Source of the DNA: Platerodrilus igneus
Taxonomy: Eukaryota > Arthropoda > Insecta > Coleoptera > Lycidae
Length of the DNA stretch: 64,000 nucleotides
Direction of reading: 5' to 3'
Assembly: GCA_036346225.1 (NCBI GenBank)
Contig: JARFIW010001345.1
Coordinates: 434,001 to 498,000, forward strand
Made by a program: the position numbers and the translations under genes. Shown here piece after piece: positions 1-11,304 of the stretch (its first letter is position 1; every line of letters begins with the position of its first letter). Below the pieces are notes generated by a model. That model was not told the DNA's origin. It did not search any database and saw only the letters and a program-made list of their open reading frames with translations.

Positions 1-48
1 TAACGATTTTGAACCCGGTGAGGATGTAGATGTTGTTTCAAGTATGTA

Positions 49-390
49 TTGGATCGTCAACCTTTGTTTGATATTTTTGGGAATGTCCGTGAAAATTTGC
101 ATGTAGCTTATCAACGTTCGAGTAAACGCTACAATCTTAGAAGAAGAGACATTTCATTCCAAGTCGGAGAAAGCGTTTGGAGAACTAATAAGGTACTTTC
201 GAGTGCTAGTGATAAATTCTCTGCTAAGTTAGCTCCAAAGTTCATTTTGTGTAAAGTTCGTAAAAAACATTCCAATTTAGTGTATGAATTAGAGAATGAG
301 GATGGAACAAAAGCCGGAAAATGGCATGTTAAGGACTTGAAACCCGTTGAAGCATCATATCCAGATGAGAATGATGATCCTGACGATTAG
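49..390 (+). pseudogene. pol: Gypsy integrase C-terminal tail (partial)
   Basis: This is the 3' end of a Gypsy-type polyprotein; the rest lies outside the window or is lost. The 113 codons carry the usual integrase C-terminal pattern: a VGESVW segment (about residues 38-43), then AKLAPKF (60-66), then YELENEDG and a terminal WHVKDLKP block (about 92-99), followed by an acidic tail and a stop. In Gypsy integrases this region binds DNA and targets integration. In-frame stops lie at positions 1-12, so the visible frame is already broken upstream. No catalytic DDE residues are in the window. Family level (Gypsy) is fairly sure, the lineage is not. Confidence 0.75.
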
Positions 391-567
391 TTCCAGTCTA
401 TTCATTTCTTTGATCTTAAATAAAACAATAGTTGTTTGCTTCGTTTTGTTCGGATTTTTGATTTAGTGTGTGTAACTAATACTAAATGGAGACTGTCCTT
501 TTGTAACTCATTTTGTTTGAAAATTTTGTTTGATAATTTGTGTGTGCATACTGGTTGATTTCGTCGC

Positions 568-671
568 GTGTTATTCGAAGGTGTTATTCGAAGATGTTAT
601 TAGAAGATGTTATTAGAAGATGTCTTTAAAAGATATCATTAGAAGATATCATTCAAAGATATCTTTAGAAT
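568..671. repeat. 13-bp tandem repeat, about 8 copies
   Basis: Successive 13-bp units of the form RTGTTATTCGAAG drift through ATGTTATTAGAAG to ATATCATTAGAAG. About eight units are readable without gaps. The gradual drift along the array suggests slippage growth followed by mutation. It lies in the 3' untranslated part of a Gypsy relic; a role is unknown. Confidence 0.8.
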
Positions 672-911
672 GTAGAGATAAGTTGACTATTTAAGTTGCT
701 AGTCCTGATTTCTACATATTTAGGTAGAGAGAATATTGACTTATTCTTTCCCTTATTTCGGACCTTTCAGAAATTTTTGTTTGATAAGGTCAGAGGTTTG
801 CACGGTGAACCTCACCATTTGATCCATCACTAATAAGATGTGTTGTTTGAAAATTAGTGATAGGATAATCAGTAGGGTGTAGGAGATTACACCCCTAACT
901 GGTCCAATTTT

Positions 912-1200
912 GAATTCGATTTTTGTAAGTAACCTGTTAGTTAGGTTACCTTAGTTTTGATTATCACCTTGTGATAATAATATTTTGCATTCGATTTTTG
1001 TAAGTAACCTGTTAGTTAGGTTACATTAGTTTTGATTATCACTTTGTGATAATAATATTTTGCATTCGATTTTTGTAAGTAGCCTGTTAGTTAGGTTACC
1101 TTAGTTTTGATTATCACTTTGTGATAATAATATTTTGAATTTAAACCTATTAGTTAGGTTACCTTTTTGATTATCACTTTATAATGATAATAGTTTGAAT
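912..1200. repeat. 75-bp tandem repeat, about 4 copies, two hairpins per unit
   Basis: The unit starts (ATTCG...) at 914, 989 and 1064, giving an exact period of 75, with a fourth shorter, diverged unit from about 1137. Each unit contains two inverted repeats: GTAACCT-gttagtt-AGGTTAC (7-bp stem) and ATTATCAC-ctt-GTGATAAT (8-bp stem). The stems are kept in the first three units with at most one mismatch. The fourth has decayed stems. Confidence 0.85.
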
Positions 1201-1597
1201 AGCTATGCTATTTTGATGTTGTAGCGTTCCTTTTTTTGGTTGATAGAGTGCTTGAGCTCCAGGAAGTGGAGTTGTTATTTTTGGAAATTAAGATAATTTG
1301 TAATGTGTTTAGTTATAGTTAGTAGATACTAGCCTTAGTAGGAGTAAGAAAACTCTAGTTAAAGGGTTACTTTAAATTTAGACTTTGATTAATTTTTTTG
1401 TCCCGTGGACTGTTTGACTTTTTAATTTGACCTCTCTCAATTTTGACATACACCGACTGTGACTCCCCGATTTTGTCTCCCTATGGACGCTTGGTACACG
1501 TAGTTACCGACACACTCAAATTTGTAGATATTTGTCCCCCTCGTTTTAATAGGTTTATAAGAAATTATAATGATAGTTAAGGATGCAGAAAAGGCTA

Positions 1598-1598
<1 letters not shown>

Positions 1599-1633
<35 letters not shown>
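1599..1633. repeat. (TA)n microsatellite at left edge of repeat A
   Basis: Uninterrupted TA dinucleotides. The array marks the point where similarity to the second copy of repeat A begins. Confidence 0.9.
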
Positions 1634-1635
<2 letters not shown>

Positions 1636-2633
1636 CTCAAATTTAGACCAGGGTAGAAAATTAATTAATCACATCAAATAATTTTAATCACCGTGTAGAA
1701 GGAAGCTTTGGGAAAAGGCACGCGTTATTAAAACCATGAAGCATAAAAATTTATTCGTTTCATTAAAAATAAGGGATTTGGATTATTTACTGGACGCTTT
1801 CTATAAAAAGATGCAGAATTAAAATGCTCAATTTTAATGTAGTTTAATTATTCCAAGTAAAGAATCAAATAGAAATCACGTGCAAAATTTATATTAATTA
1901 ACTCAATTTTAAGTAACCGGTATTAAACAAAATGTACAAATAATAATTAATATTTAATTAGGATTCACTAAAAATTAAAGGGTAGAAGTCAACGCCATTC
2001 ATTATTATTTTAATTGGAGTTAATTAAACCATTAGTAACATATAATATGTATAAAAGCTTGTAAAAACCCAATAATATTCAAATCGTAGAAGTGTTAGTT
2101 AGAAGTATTACGATTGAACACCTGCGTATTTCTAAAAGTCACGTTCTGCTTAAATTTTGTAGTTAACAAATGGTTACAGAGAATGTTGGAGAAACCGCCG
2201 CTTAATATTCACGGCAAATGCTAATAAAATGGGTTATTTAACAGTCCACGTGGCTTTAAATAACCGATAATAAAGCATATCGATTTGTACCACTTACAAC
2301 AGGGTAGATAGAGACGGATAATATGACAGAGACAGAGACAGATACAGACAGACAGAGACACATATAGTAAAAGGCGTGATTTGAGCAACGTCACGAGGTT
2401 GCGAATGGTTGAAAATCAGATACAGATATGAGGAGTAAACGTAACGATTTCGATACAAAATTAATTAGTTATTCTCAGACGTGGTTGCGTGCCGTGTGGA
2501 AAATTTCTCAGATTTTCAACTGGCGCGTGTGCAAAGTTTATAGAATCGCGTGCCCGACTATCGAAAAGGGAATGTAGAATGCGAAATTTTAAGAATTGTC
2601 CGTTTGCGGGACAAAACCGACGTACGGGCGGGC

Positions 2634-2646
2634 TCTTATATAAACC
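2634..2646 (+). promoter_or_regulatory. TATA box in repeat A copy 1
   Basis: CTTATATAAACC preceded by a GC-rich stretch. The same position in copy 2 also carries a TATA-like sequence, so the promoter-like block is shared by both copies, as expected for an LTR promoter. Confidence 0.5.
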
Positions 2647-3749
2647 GGTGATAATATGAGTTTCTTTCTCTTAGATTTTGATTATTCGATGCTTTAAAAA
2701 GTGCTCGTAGATTTTAGATTTTGATTCAATACTTTAAAGAGTTTGCTCTTATATTTTGGTGATTATTGAATACTTTAAAACAGTTTGCTATTTATGCGCT
2801 ACAATGAAAGTTATTTAGTGCACTTAGAAAAGAAGATACAAGGTAATAAAGTTTAGTTATATTTGCGAGTATTACTGTACCAAGTATCCAAATTTGTAAC
2901 GAGAAATGAATAAACAAAAGTAGGTTGTTTTGGGTATAGCGTGAAAGAAGTATGAATTTCTTTGCTATTTTCGGGTGTGTTAATAATTAAATGATTCGTG
3001 AACGTGACTGGATCCACAAAACAAGATTCAGATATACACAGATGAGTTCCGGAAAAGCTCTGAAACAACTTTAGATGAATGGTGGTGTAGAAAATTTTTA
3101 AAGGCGACCAGTAATCCGAGGACCTAAACATAACTCAGTTGGCATGGTGTGATTAACAAAGGACGATGTACATTGGAGCCACGAGTGTATTAACCTTCAG
3201 GTAACTTATGCTTTGTTGTTCGATTTTTGATGTTTTGGTGTGCGTTGAATAACTTTATAATTTATTTACTTAAAATGGACAGTAGTGAATTTGTACTAAC
3301 AAATTCTTAATTTTAAGGTGAAATTTTCTTGTTTAAGTAGAAAGGAGTATTTAGTATTTATGTTCTTGATTATGATGAAAATTTGGGTATGTCTTTGAGC
3401 TCAATTAGACGAACCTGGTTAATTAACGTAAAGGAGTGGGAGATGCTCCCTTTGTACTCAGACCCAGGTCTGCATATATTGTTATATTAATTAGTAGGCA
3501 TCCTACAAGGACTTTAATTCTGGATGCACATTGAAATGATAACAAATTTAATCTTGAAATTTTCTGATACTGAAATTTATGCTGAATTTTAAGTTTGAAA
3601 TTTTAATGTATTGTGAATATTGATGTAAATAGAGTTAACGTTGGTGTTTGTGGTAGGAATGTGTTTGTTTTTTTTTATGAATGAGGATGAAAGTTATCTA
3701 GGGGAGCAGCCGAGGCGGAAAAAGGACAGAGGCGATTATCAGAAGAGAA

Positions 3750-3924
3750 TCACAGCAAATCGTAGCGCCCAAAAGTGAGGCTCGAGTTTAGAATAAAATT
3801 TTTTTTGTGATTTTATTACAGGAAACTGGCGAGGCTCTTTGTACATTTCACAGCAATTTATGACGGCCCAACGCTGGGGCTCGATTCGAAAACCGTAGTT
3901 TAAGATTAATGGTGAGGTTTCACA

Positions 3925-3926
<2 letters not shown>
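3750..3926 (+). repeat. Reiterated LTR-end / primer-site modules, copy 1
   Basis: Module 1 (3750-3786) reads CACAGCA, then GCGCCCAA, then GTGAGGCTCGAG. Module 2 (3846-3891) reads TTCACAGCA, then GGCCCAACG, then TGGGGCTCGATTCG. A third TTCACAGCA (3918-3926) abuts the TA array. The common core GGCGCCCAACGTGGGGCTCGA resembles the Gypsy primer site seen intact at 37346. An ordinary element has one such site, so the reiteration is odd. Confidence 0.55.

Positions 3927-3968
<42 letters not shown>
3927..3968. repeat. (TA)n microsatellite at right edge of repeat A copy 1
   Basis: Uninterrupted TA array immediately after the terminal CACAGCA of repeat A. Confidence 0.9.
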
Positions 3969-3971
<3 letters not shown>

Positions 3972-4040
3972 AAAAAAAATCTTTTGTATTTGTTTTACTT
4001 AAAATTTTTTCTTTGTTAAAAAAAAAAAATATTTTCTTTT

Positions 4041-4053
4041 AGGAAAGGGGTAG
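4041..4053 (+). promoter_or_regulatory. Polypurine tract and possible LTR start
   Basis: AGGAAAGGGGTAG followed at once by TGTTACA. The same layout (purine run ending GGGGTAG, then TGTAACA) occurs on the minus strand at 52226-52212, where an LTR start is supported by a second LTR copy. This is therefore a candidate plus-strand primer site with an LTR starting at 4054. The LTR end was not located. Confidence 0.4.
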
Positions 4054-4057
4054 TGTT

Positions 4058-4225
4058 ACAATTTTATTTTTGATAATAAATCCCTCCATAAAATTGCGAG
4101 AATAATTTAACAATTTTATTTTTGATAATAAATCCCTCCATAAAATTGCGAGAATAATTTAACAAATTTATTTTTGATAATAAATCCCTCCATAAAATTG
4201 CGAGAATAATTTAACAATTTTATTA
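4058..4225. repeat. 52-bp tandem repeat, 3 copies plus a partial
   Basis: Units begin at 4058, 4110, 4162 and 4214 (ACAAWTTTA...), an exact period of 52, nearly identical over the first three copies. The low divergence implies recent expansion. It begins four bases inside the putative LTR start. Confidence 0.9.
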
Positions 4226-7200
4226 GAACAATAGTAAATTACATTCAACAACAAAGGTAATACGTTAAAGCCGCATTGTCCTTTGGTATTCTATTTGTGG
4301 TTAAATATCTGTGTCATCTACAGCTATTTACAATCTGTTTGACGTCCCCCCCCTCCCCCGACGCCTCGGCCGCCCAAGCTAGTTTTGTAGTCAGTCGGCC
4401 TTATGTGGAAGAAGCAATAACATGTACCATAGATTGCAGGCCGGCAATTTGCGAATCCACTTCGATGAGTTAGCACATATTTGAATAACGGTTGGTAACG
4501 TATAAAGTTTATTAACTTGTTTAATTTGAGATAATTTATTTAGCGCGGCGAAGTATACTGCTACAATTTACGATGCAACTTTTAGAATATAAAATTTAGG
4601 AGGCAATTTTAAGAGGACGACACTTGTTATGCAAACTTTTAAGACACACAAGGACAATGTAAAGATGCTACTACTTTAGTAAGGCGGCGTAATTCAACTA
4701 CAGGATTACAACGGCTGCATAATGTATCGTCACCGTATTTGATTCGACACGTGGAACGACTTCATAGTAGAAGTTGTTTTGTATGAATTTGGTTCACACT
4801 GCAACGCTGTGATCTTTGCATGAAATAACGAGGATCTCATCCTTCCTTGCAACAAGGCGAGAAATGCAGTTTTGGTTCGTAGATAGCTTTAAGTTCTTTT
4901 TATGTGTCTCACACTAGGAACACGGTAATTTGTTTTAATGCGTAAAAGCCTGAATATTGTAAAAGCTTCAACTATTTGGTTCATTAGGAATTGTTAGTAA
5001 CGTCAACAGGTGTTACCGACGTCATATATTTTTCTGCGGTATACTGCTGACAGATGTATTTTTGAAGGCAAATGCCTCGAACAGCTTTAGTACAAGTGAT
5101 GTAAACACGACTATTTTTGAGATCTGCCTAATATAAATTAAAACTTGCATATGTAATTTAAAAAACGAAACACTTGAATACTAACATTTTTAGAAGTAAT
5201 TAATTTGTCATCTGCCTGAACAGATCTGCACAGGTCGGAGCTCTATTTGTGTAACAAGCTTATATTATACTGTAAAGTATTTGACTAAAAATAATTAAGA
5301 TAAACCTGAAGTAGAAAACTATGGATTGATTCAGTTATTGATTAAATTTTTGTTATAAATCATATTATTTTAAAAGAGGTTCTTTTTAGTAAACAATTGG
5401 TTCAGGATTAAAGTTTTTTATTTTGATCAAGTATGATCAAATCTAATCACATAAAGCTAACATCCTTATGAGTAGGTCTTTGATGCCAACTTTATATTGG
5501 AAATATCTTTTTACTACTTCTTTAAGTATTTTTGCTGGACACAAATAGTGTTCCCCTTTTTTATGTATTTAATTATCACAATTTCTTAAAGGAGCTGCGT
5601 CTTATTTTATTAAGACAGGTTTTTGTCAGCGAAGGCGATCCTTTTTTCTTTGGGTCTCCACGTCCGCCCTTAGAAATATGCCATGCAATTATCATAAGTA
5701 AGTCAGGACTTGGTGGCGCCTATTTGGTTTAGATTAAGTTTGATCTACAAACAGATTTCGACTTACCCCCCCATTTCTCATAGCTCTGCCCAAGGAATAG
5801 ACCCCTAGTTATGTCGGAAGACTTCGTTATACTTGCTCACAACGTGAGGCCAGATAATTATAAGAAAGATTAGTTTCACTGCCACCCAATGTGGGGCTAG
5901 TGCTTCAGAAAAAATTCGCTTCACTGGCACACAACGTGGTGCAAGACATAATAAGGAAAAACCGTTTTAACCTGTCTAATGTATATTAAAGTAAAAATAA
6001 TTAATTGATGCACGTCTTTCCTTGTAATTATTTATTACCACGTATAACGTCTAATTCGACTAATGTACCGGGCTATACATCCTCCCGCGTCTATTGCATT
6101 AACAACGTTTAATCGTCTGCTGCAATTCTCGCTCAAACTGATTTTGGAAAAGCCAGCAAACCAAAACTCTGCTTTCAACCGCTATCTGCTCTAATGTGTT
6201 AACAACATATTTAAATGCACTGTGACCGTGCCAAATGCTACAACGTACCTATTTTATTTAAAAGATAATGACACCGATTAAGCTTATGGAATAACATAAA
6301 TGAAAATTCGCATCCTACACACCCCCGCCCCCCTACACACACATATATTGCTGTGATGAAATTACGCTTGTGGAGTTTATGAAAATGAAATGAAGCTCAG
6401 AAATCTCAAGATACGCCTCTGCATTCAAAAACATTTTTCTTTCATACAAAAGAATTTATAAAACAGTTTACAGCTTAAGCTCATACAGAAAATTGTTCGT
6501 AAAAGTTACTAAAAAGTAACCCTCACCTAGTCTTTATTGACAGTTACAGAACTCCAACTTCTTCTCTGTGAGTTACTAAAATTCACGTTAAATTTAAAGT
6601 TAGAACATCAGTTTGCAAGGCGCATCTTTATTGCTAATTGTGGAACACCGATGAGATTGTTTACAAATCATTGAAAACGTATTTATTTCATGACGTAAAG
6701 TAATTTAAAGCATGCAACTGTGCTTTGAATCTTACATGTTTGATTTACTTAAAAAAAAGTGAATAATTACTGCATAATTAATGCCAAATATTCAATCTTG
6801 ATTGTCTAATCGTTCTAATTCAGTTCCGGTTTATATAATAAAACAAACTAAATACGTCAGTTTTAGATTTTTCGCGATTTATTTCGAAGCATTAGTCATT
6901 CTGAATGATGTAATATTTAGGAGAATGTCGACGTTTATTGATTAATTAGTATAAAGTTATGATTTATGTTTATTGTATAGCGTAGCCTATTCTTTTCTAA
7001 TACACGAAGCTAATGGACGGTCTCATTCTCTATAATATGTAAGGCTATTAAAACCATCTTATCTTATCTTTTATGGATTTTAATAGGGACGTGTTTCTTG
7101 TATTGGGGCGTTTACTCATTTATTAAAAATAAATGGATTATACAATAATTCCAATAAAATTACGTACTGTCGTATTAAGTAATCGAATATTCTAGAATTA

Positions 7201-7953
7201 ATAAGTTCTTTTTGAAACCCTTAAATTGTTATTTTTAGGAAAATAAATACTTTAAAAAGATATATCTTAAACACGGAAAATTACATACTTAATTTTGTAT
7301 TTTAGTAAAGTGCGGGTTTCAGTACTTTTAAACGAGTCCTCAGGTATCTCTCAAAAGTAATTTTTATACAGAGTGGAGATATTAAATGTTGGGAAATTTT
7401 ATTTTTCTAGTTTTACTCTTTTCTTGTATAGAACTAGGTGTTCAGTGACCTCCCCCATAACCTTTTTATCTCATCAGTTTCCCCCAAATTAAAATTTAAA
7501 ATTCGAAATTCGAAATACACAAAATTTGAACAATATTTATTCTTATCTAATATCCCTTATTAAAAGTAATAATCATCCACTTTAATTTTTCAAAAATTAG
7601 TTTAAATTTATTTATAATTTTAATTTTAATTTGATACATATTTATAAACACATTGAGATATGTAAATTTTCCTGCACAGACTAATTATTTTTACATAGTC
7701 AGTAACTGTTAATACATGTCAATCTCTTTCAAATTTCCATACTTTGTACATTTTAAAAAATTTTTCGATATCTTTAGTTATATGTATATATAAAACTCAT
7801 AACCGTAAGTAATGTTAAACCACTATTCCAACAATTAATTTTATATGTATTAAATTCCTGACGAAGATAATAAATTTATCGAAAGCCTGATTGATTGAAA
7901 GAGTATTTTATTAATCCATCAAATTTGACTGCTTTCTCTAATAAAAAGCAAAT

Positions 7954-7956
<3 letters not shown>
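4226..7956. other. Non-coding stretch, AT-rich
   Basis: No ORF here looks real. The small open frames at 4276-4473 and 5532-5732 match no motif I recognise. The stretch may include the body of an LTR starting at 4054. It contains the primer-site-like modules at 5834-5945 and, at 6346-6356, a TATATTGCTGTG motif that matches the edges of other TA arrays in the window. Confidence 0.5.
5834..5945 (+). repeat. Degenerate primer-site-like modules
   Basis: Three loosely repeated pieces: CTCACAACGTGAGGC, TTTCACTGCCACCCAATGTGGGGC and TTCACTGGCACACAACGTGGTGC, about 42-44 bases apart. They resemble the CACAGCA...GCCCAACGTGGGGC modules of repeat A and are probably a decayed LTR-end and leader of a related element. 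Confidence 0.4.

Positions 7957-8004
<48 letters not shown>
7957..8004. repeat. (AT)n microsatellite at left end of errantivirus
   Basis: Continuous AT array. It replaces or obscures the first bases of the 5' LTR. The matching point in the 3' LTR is a short TATATAT, so the array may be target DNA, an expanded LTR start, or both. Confidence 0.85.
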
Positions 8005-8008
<4 letters not shown>

Positions 8009-8665
8009 ATATTTAAATGAAACTATTAAGTCTTAAGAATAGATTGTTACATTGTATAATTAAAAGACACATTATAAAAGGTTAACGGAAGTTCATTAAT
8101 CGGACTTGAGAAAGGAAGCAACTGCTTTGTATTCCAGACGTAACATGATAGTGCAGGTGCAAGTTACAATAGACTATAAGAAACCAATTGTTAGAATTAA
8201 AATTATTAAAAAGTAATACATTGTATTGTATCAAGACATAGCAGACATGAGATCTGCATTTTCCACAAGTGATGTAAAAGCAGGGATTGCATAAATACCT
8301 TGAGGAGCCCATGATGGCCATTCAGTCTTAGAACTTTATAACTTTAGCATTTTTGGTTGTTCAAGCTACTCATTTGCAATTATTAGTTATTGGCAGTCAG
8401 TCTTAGAACTTCATAACTTTAACATTGTTGGTTGCTTAAGCTACTCATTAGTAATTTTTAATTATTAATCATTGATTTATTAACTTCAAGTATTTTTTGT
8501 CAAATTCAATTACTTAATGTGTAGTGAATTTAAACGTCTAAGTTGTTGTAACAGAAATAAGTTATTTTTTGTAATTAAACAATTAAAAATAAAATACACT
8601 TGATAAGAGTGTTGTTTGAAAATAAAAACTTTTTAAAAAGATGCTCCCAAAAACCCAAACCTATC
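8005..8665 (+). repeat. 5' LTR of the errantivirus
   Basis: About 660 bp matching 16050-16725. Alignable anchors include AAATGAAACTATTA near the start, GACATGAGATCTGCATTT in the middle and AATAAAATACACTTGATA near the end. It contains a 75-bp internal duplication (TCAGTCTTAGAAC at 8322 and 8397), also present in the 3' LTR, so the duplication predates insertion. The left boundary is blurred by the AT array. Confidence 0.85.
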
Positions 8666-8689
8666 TGGCGCAGTTGATTGTAGGATTCC
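8666..8689 (+). promoter_or_regulatory. Primer-binding site, tRNA-Ser-like
   Basis: Directly after the 5' LTR the sequence reads TGGCGCAGTTG...TAGGATTCC. Insect tRNA-Ser 3' ends are complementary to TGGCGCAGTCGG followed by TAGGATTC (known for errantiviruses). The match is good with a small internal difference. This site would prime minus-strand DNA synthesis. Confidence 0.7.
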
Positions 8690-9550
8690 AAAAGGGCACC
8701 GGCGATGACAAAATAAAAAACTGGTGGTTGTGAATTCTAATTTATTATCTGGAAGAAAACCAATTAGACGAAGTACAAAAATCGACCAAGTCCAACAAAG
8801 AGAAAAGACTATAATGGAACTGGCTATCAAACTCTTGTAAGTACCAGAAGTTCATTTTCCTAACCATTTTCAATTGCATATTTATATTAGATAGTAAGAA
8901 ACAAAGGAATTTTATATACGCATTTATGCACAATTTATTACAATTTAACACGATTTATTAATAAAACGATTTAGTCAGCGAAAACCTGAGCTTTATTATA
9001 TCAAAAGTGTATAATTGTAACACAGTTCTTTGTATAATTGTTCAGAAATCATTACTGAAACAGTTTATTTCAGAACTTTATTGTCATCAACTTTATAATC
9101 TGTTACAAAGTTTATAATTAAACACTTGCATTGCAACAATTTAACGAAGATATATAACTGCACACAGTTTATGTACAACTAATGCAACATTAACTAATGA
9201 AACAATTATTCAGCAAAAGTCTGAAGTATTAGTGTAAAGTTAGAACGCAATACTTTGTACCATTTTACAGCGAATATTACTGAAAGAATTTATTCAGAAA
9301 ATCTAAAACTTGATGATATTATAAGGGTTTATGACTAAACACTTTCAGTGCAACAAATTAAGGAAGGTGTATAATTATAAAAGCATTCTATATACTTTAT
9401 TATTGCAACACTTAATGAAATAATTATTTAGCGGAAGTCAGAATCCGATGTAATTACAACCAAGGTTATTATAATTACATACAATATACGTAACGATAAA
9501 TGATTGTATAAATAACTTTAGTACACACCCGACTGAAGTAACTGAGAATA
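8690..9550 (+). other. Leader of errantivirus with diverged tandem repeats
   Basis: No coding signal. From about 8960 to 9480 a loosely repeated unit of about 80-145 bases recurs, recognisable by TGAAAYARTTATTYAGC-like cores near 9056, 9197, 9283 and 9416 and by ATAATTGTAACACA-like stretches. One TGCATATTT (8873-8881) resembles a Su(Hw) insulator core; a single copy proves nothing. Confidence 0.5.
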
Positions 9551-9563
9551 AATAATTTATAAA

Positions 9564-10730
9564 AATGAATTTTGAAGACATGAAACTCTACTTACTCAAT
9601 TCCATTATACGACGGTAATAAGCTTTTTGTAGGTATTTTCATTACTGCTTGCGAGGCACTTTTGAAATCCTTTTACAAACAAGAGGACGTAGATAGTAAC
9701 GTTTGGCTTCTGCGCTTAATAATCAGCAAATTAACGGGCACAGCATTGACTTTTGTAGCTAGCAGGAATGACCTCGTAGAGTAAGACGACTTTAAATGAA
9801 TTTTAATAGCGTATTTCGGCGACCAAAAAAATATAAAATGACTGATTAGAGACTTAATAAACCTACGGATGGAAACCAATCAATCGCCATATCAATTTGG
9901 TATGAGATGTCATGACGTAAGGAGCTTTATCCTAATGAAACTGAAAATCGAGGAACCCGACCAAAACATACGTTTAATAAAAACAAAGATGTACGACGAA
10001 ATGGCATTAGACACATACATAAACGCGTTACCCGAACGTTTATCAGACAAAATAAGTTTTCAACATCTCAAAAACTTAGAAGAAGCAATGAATTTAATCG
10101 TAGAGGAAGAAAAGGTTATGTATTACAGAAGTAGAATATATAATCCTAACGCGAATAAAAACTACTCACCGATTACAACAATACAAGCGGCGATTCAAAT
10201 TCCAACACAACCGAAATTTACACTATTTAACGCACCAATGAATCAATCACGAATTAACAATACAAACTTTAATAACACAAATTTCAACAATCAACCTCGA
10301 CAATTTCCAAGACCAACATTTAATTCAAGCTTTACGAAACCACATTCATACCAAAATTCTACCAGAATGCGAATCGAACATAGCAAACATTCAGTGCAGA
10401 TCCCAACAGAAACACACCGATGACGAGTAACAACAACAACCCCAATAATGATTACAATCCAACACCTATGGACTATGGACACCTCATCAAGTAATACCAG
10501 ACAGAATACTAAAATATCTCAAATTAGATCCGATTACACCCAAAACAAAACTTCACTTCCGAGGAACTATTCCACCAAGAAGTGAAGATTTTAGTAATCA
10601 AGACGCGGATAATTATGCAAACTCCAATAGGGACGAGAAGGCAAATCGTGCAGAAAGTTACGAATGCAGCAACGCTTATGAAAACTACGAAGAGAACGAC
10701 GAAGAAAATGCGTGCTCAAATTTTTAGTTG
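9564..10730 (+). pseudogene. gag: Errantivirus gag, decayed
   Basis: The capsid/matrix precursor. The clean part is 9869-10423 (184 codons); upstream the same frame reads on through a capsid-like sequence (segments SNVWLLRLIISKLTG and AYFGDQKNIK) but is cut by at least three stops before 9869, so the methionine at 9869 is not the true start. The segment holds an LPERLSDKI helix and a long Asn/Gln/Pro-rich tail. After 10423 another frame continues with an acidic stretch (EENDEENACSNF) typical of the Gag C-terminus. No zinc knuckle is visible, as is usual for errantiviruses. Confidence 0.7.
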
Positions 10731-10762
10731 GTCAGATTTAACTACGATCACCCATAATAAAT

Positions 10763-11083
10763 ATGTACAACATTAATCAACAAATTTTATCTTATACAGA
10801 AATACCCCATGTGGAACTTAAATTATTAATCGACACAGGATCTTCAAAAACTTTAATTAACCTCAAAACCGTACAGAAACATTATTTAGATTTTGTAGAA
10901 AGAGAACCTTTTAAAATCAAAACGACATTACACCAACTTATTGCAAACATACCTTTACCAAACACCTATAACGTAAAAATGAAACACAAATTTTCCATCT
11001 TTAAATTTAACGATAAGTATGAGGGATTAATAGGCATGGGTTGTCTAAGAAAATTAGGATCAAATATTGATATAAAAAACTGA
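10763..11083 (+). pseudogene. pol: Errantivirus aspartic protease
   Basis: A 106-codon frame with the active-site triplet in LLIDTGSSKTLIN (about residues 22-34) and the second conserved block EGLIGMGCLRKLGSNID near the C-terminus. It cleaves the Gag-Pol precursor. The frame ends at a TGA where a longer polyprotein would normally continue (the next codons, FLGTKH, look like read-through of the same domain). The domain itself seems complete. Confidence 0.8.
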
Positions 11084-11304
11084 TTTTTAGGAACTAAACA
11101 CGGACATATTCCAAATAAATTCCAAAACAGTAACAGTCAAACCTATCAAAAATACACAATCGAACCGCGGACGAAAAAACAAATAAAAGTTTTAGTAAAC
11201 TTAAAAAACGACATAGGAATTATAAATCACATGTCATTTCAACCCGGTGCAGAAACACCCACAGCGTTAGTACAAATAAAAGACAATTATGCCACCACAA
11301 CAAT

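Larger units (their letters stand above)
391..1598. other. Gypsy 3' untranslated region with tandem repeats
   Basis: No protein-coding signal. This stretch follows the integrase stop and is AT-rich. It contains a 13-bp tandem array (568-671) and a 75-bp tandem array (912-1200), listed separately. It is probably the 3' untranslated part of the element that ends at 390, but its far boundary is unclear because repeat A begins at the TA array at 1599. Confidence 0.5.
1634..3926 (+). mobile_element. Repeat A copy 1: long LTR-like repeat with promoter and leader
   Basis: About 2.3 kb that reappears at 19763-21953 with clear collinear similarity and short indels. Both copies start TATTACTCA right after a TA array and end TTTCACAGCA right before another. 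Inside lies a TATA box (2634-2646), and the last 200 bases hold motifs like a Gypsy primer-binding site (GCCCAACG...GGGGCTCGA). No long ORF is present. The arrangement fits an LTR followed by a leader rather than a gene. I infer a Gypsy-type element; a non-autonomous element of another kind is possible. It lies downstream of a Gypsy integrase tail, but whether it belongs to that element is unproven. Confidence 0.6.

Noticed and set aside
8082..8321. 79-codon minus-strand ORF, with a 70-codon relative at 16158-16370
   Set aside because: Both lie in the LTRs and are similar only because the LTRs are; no coding pattern is kept.
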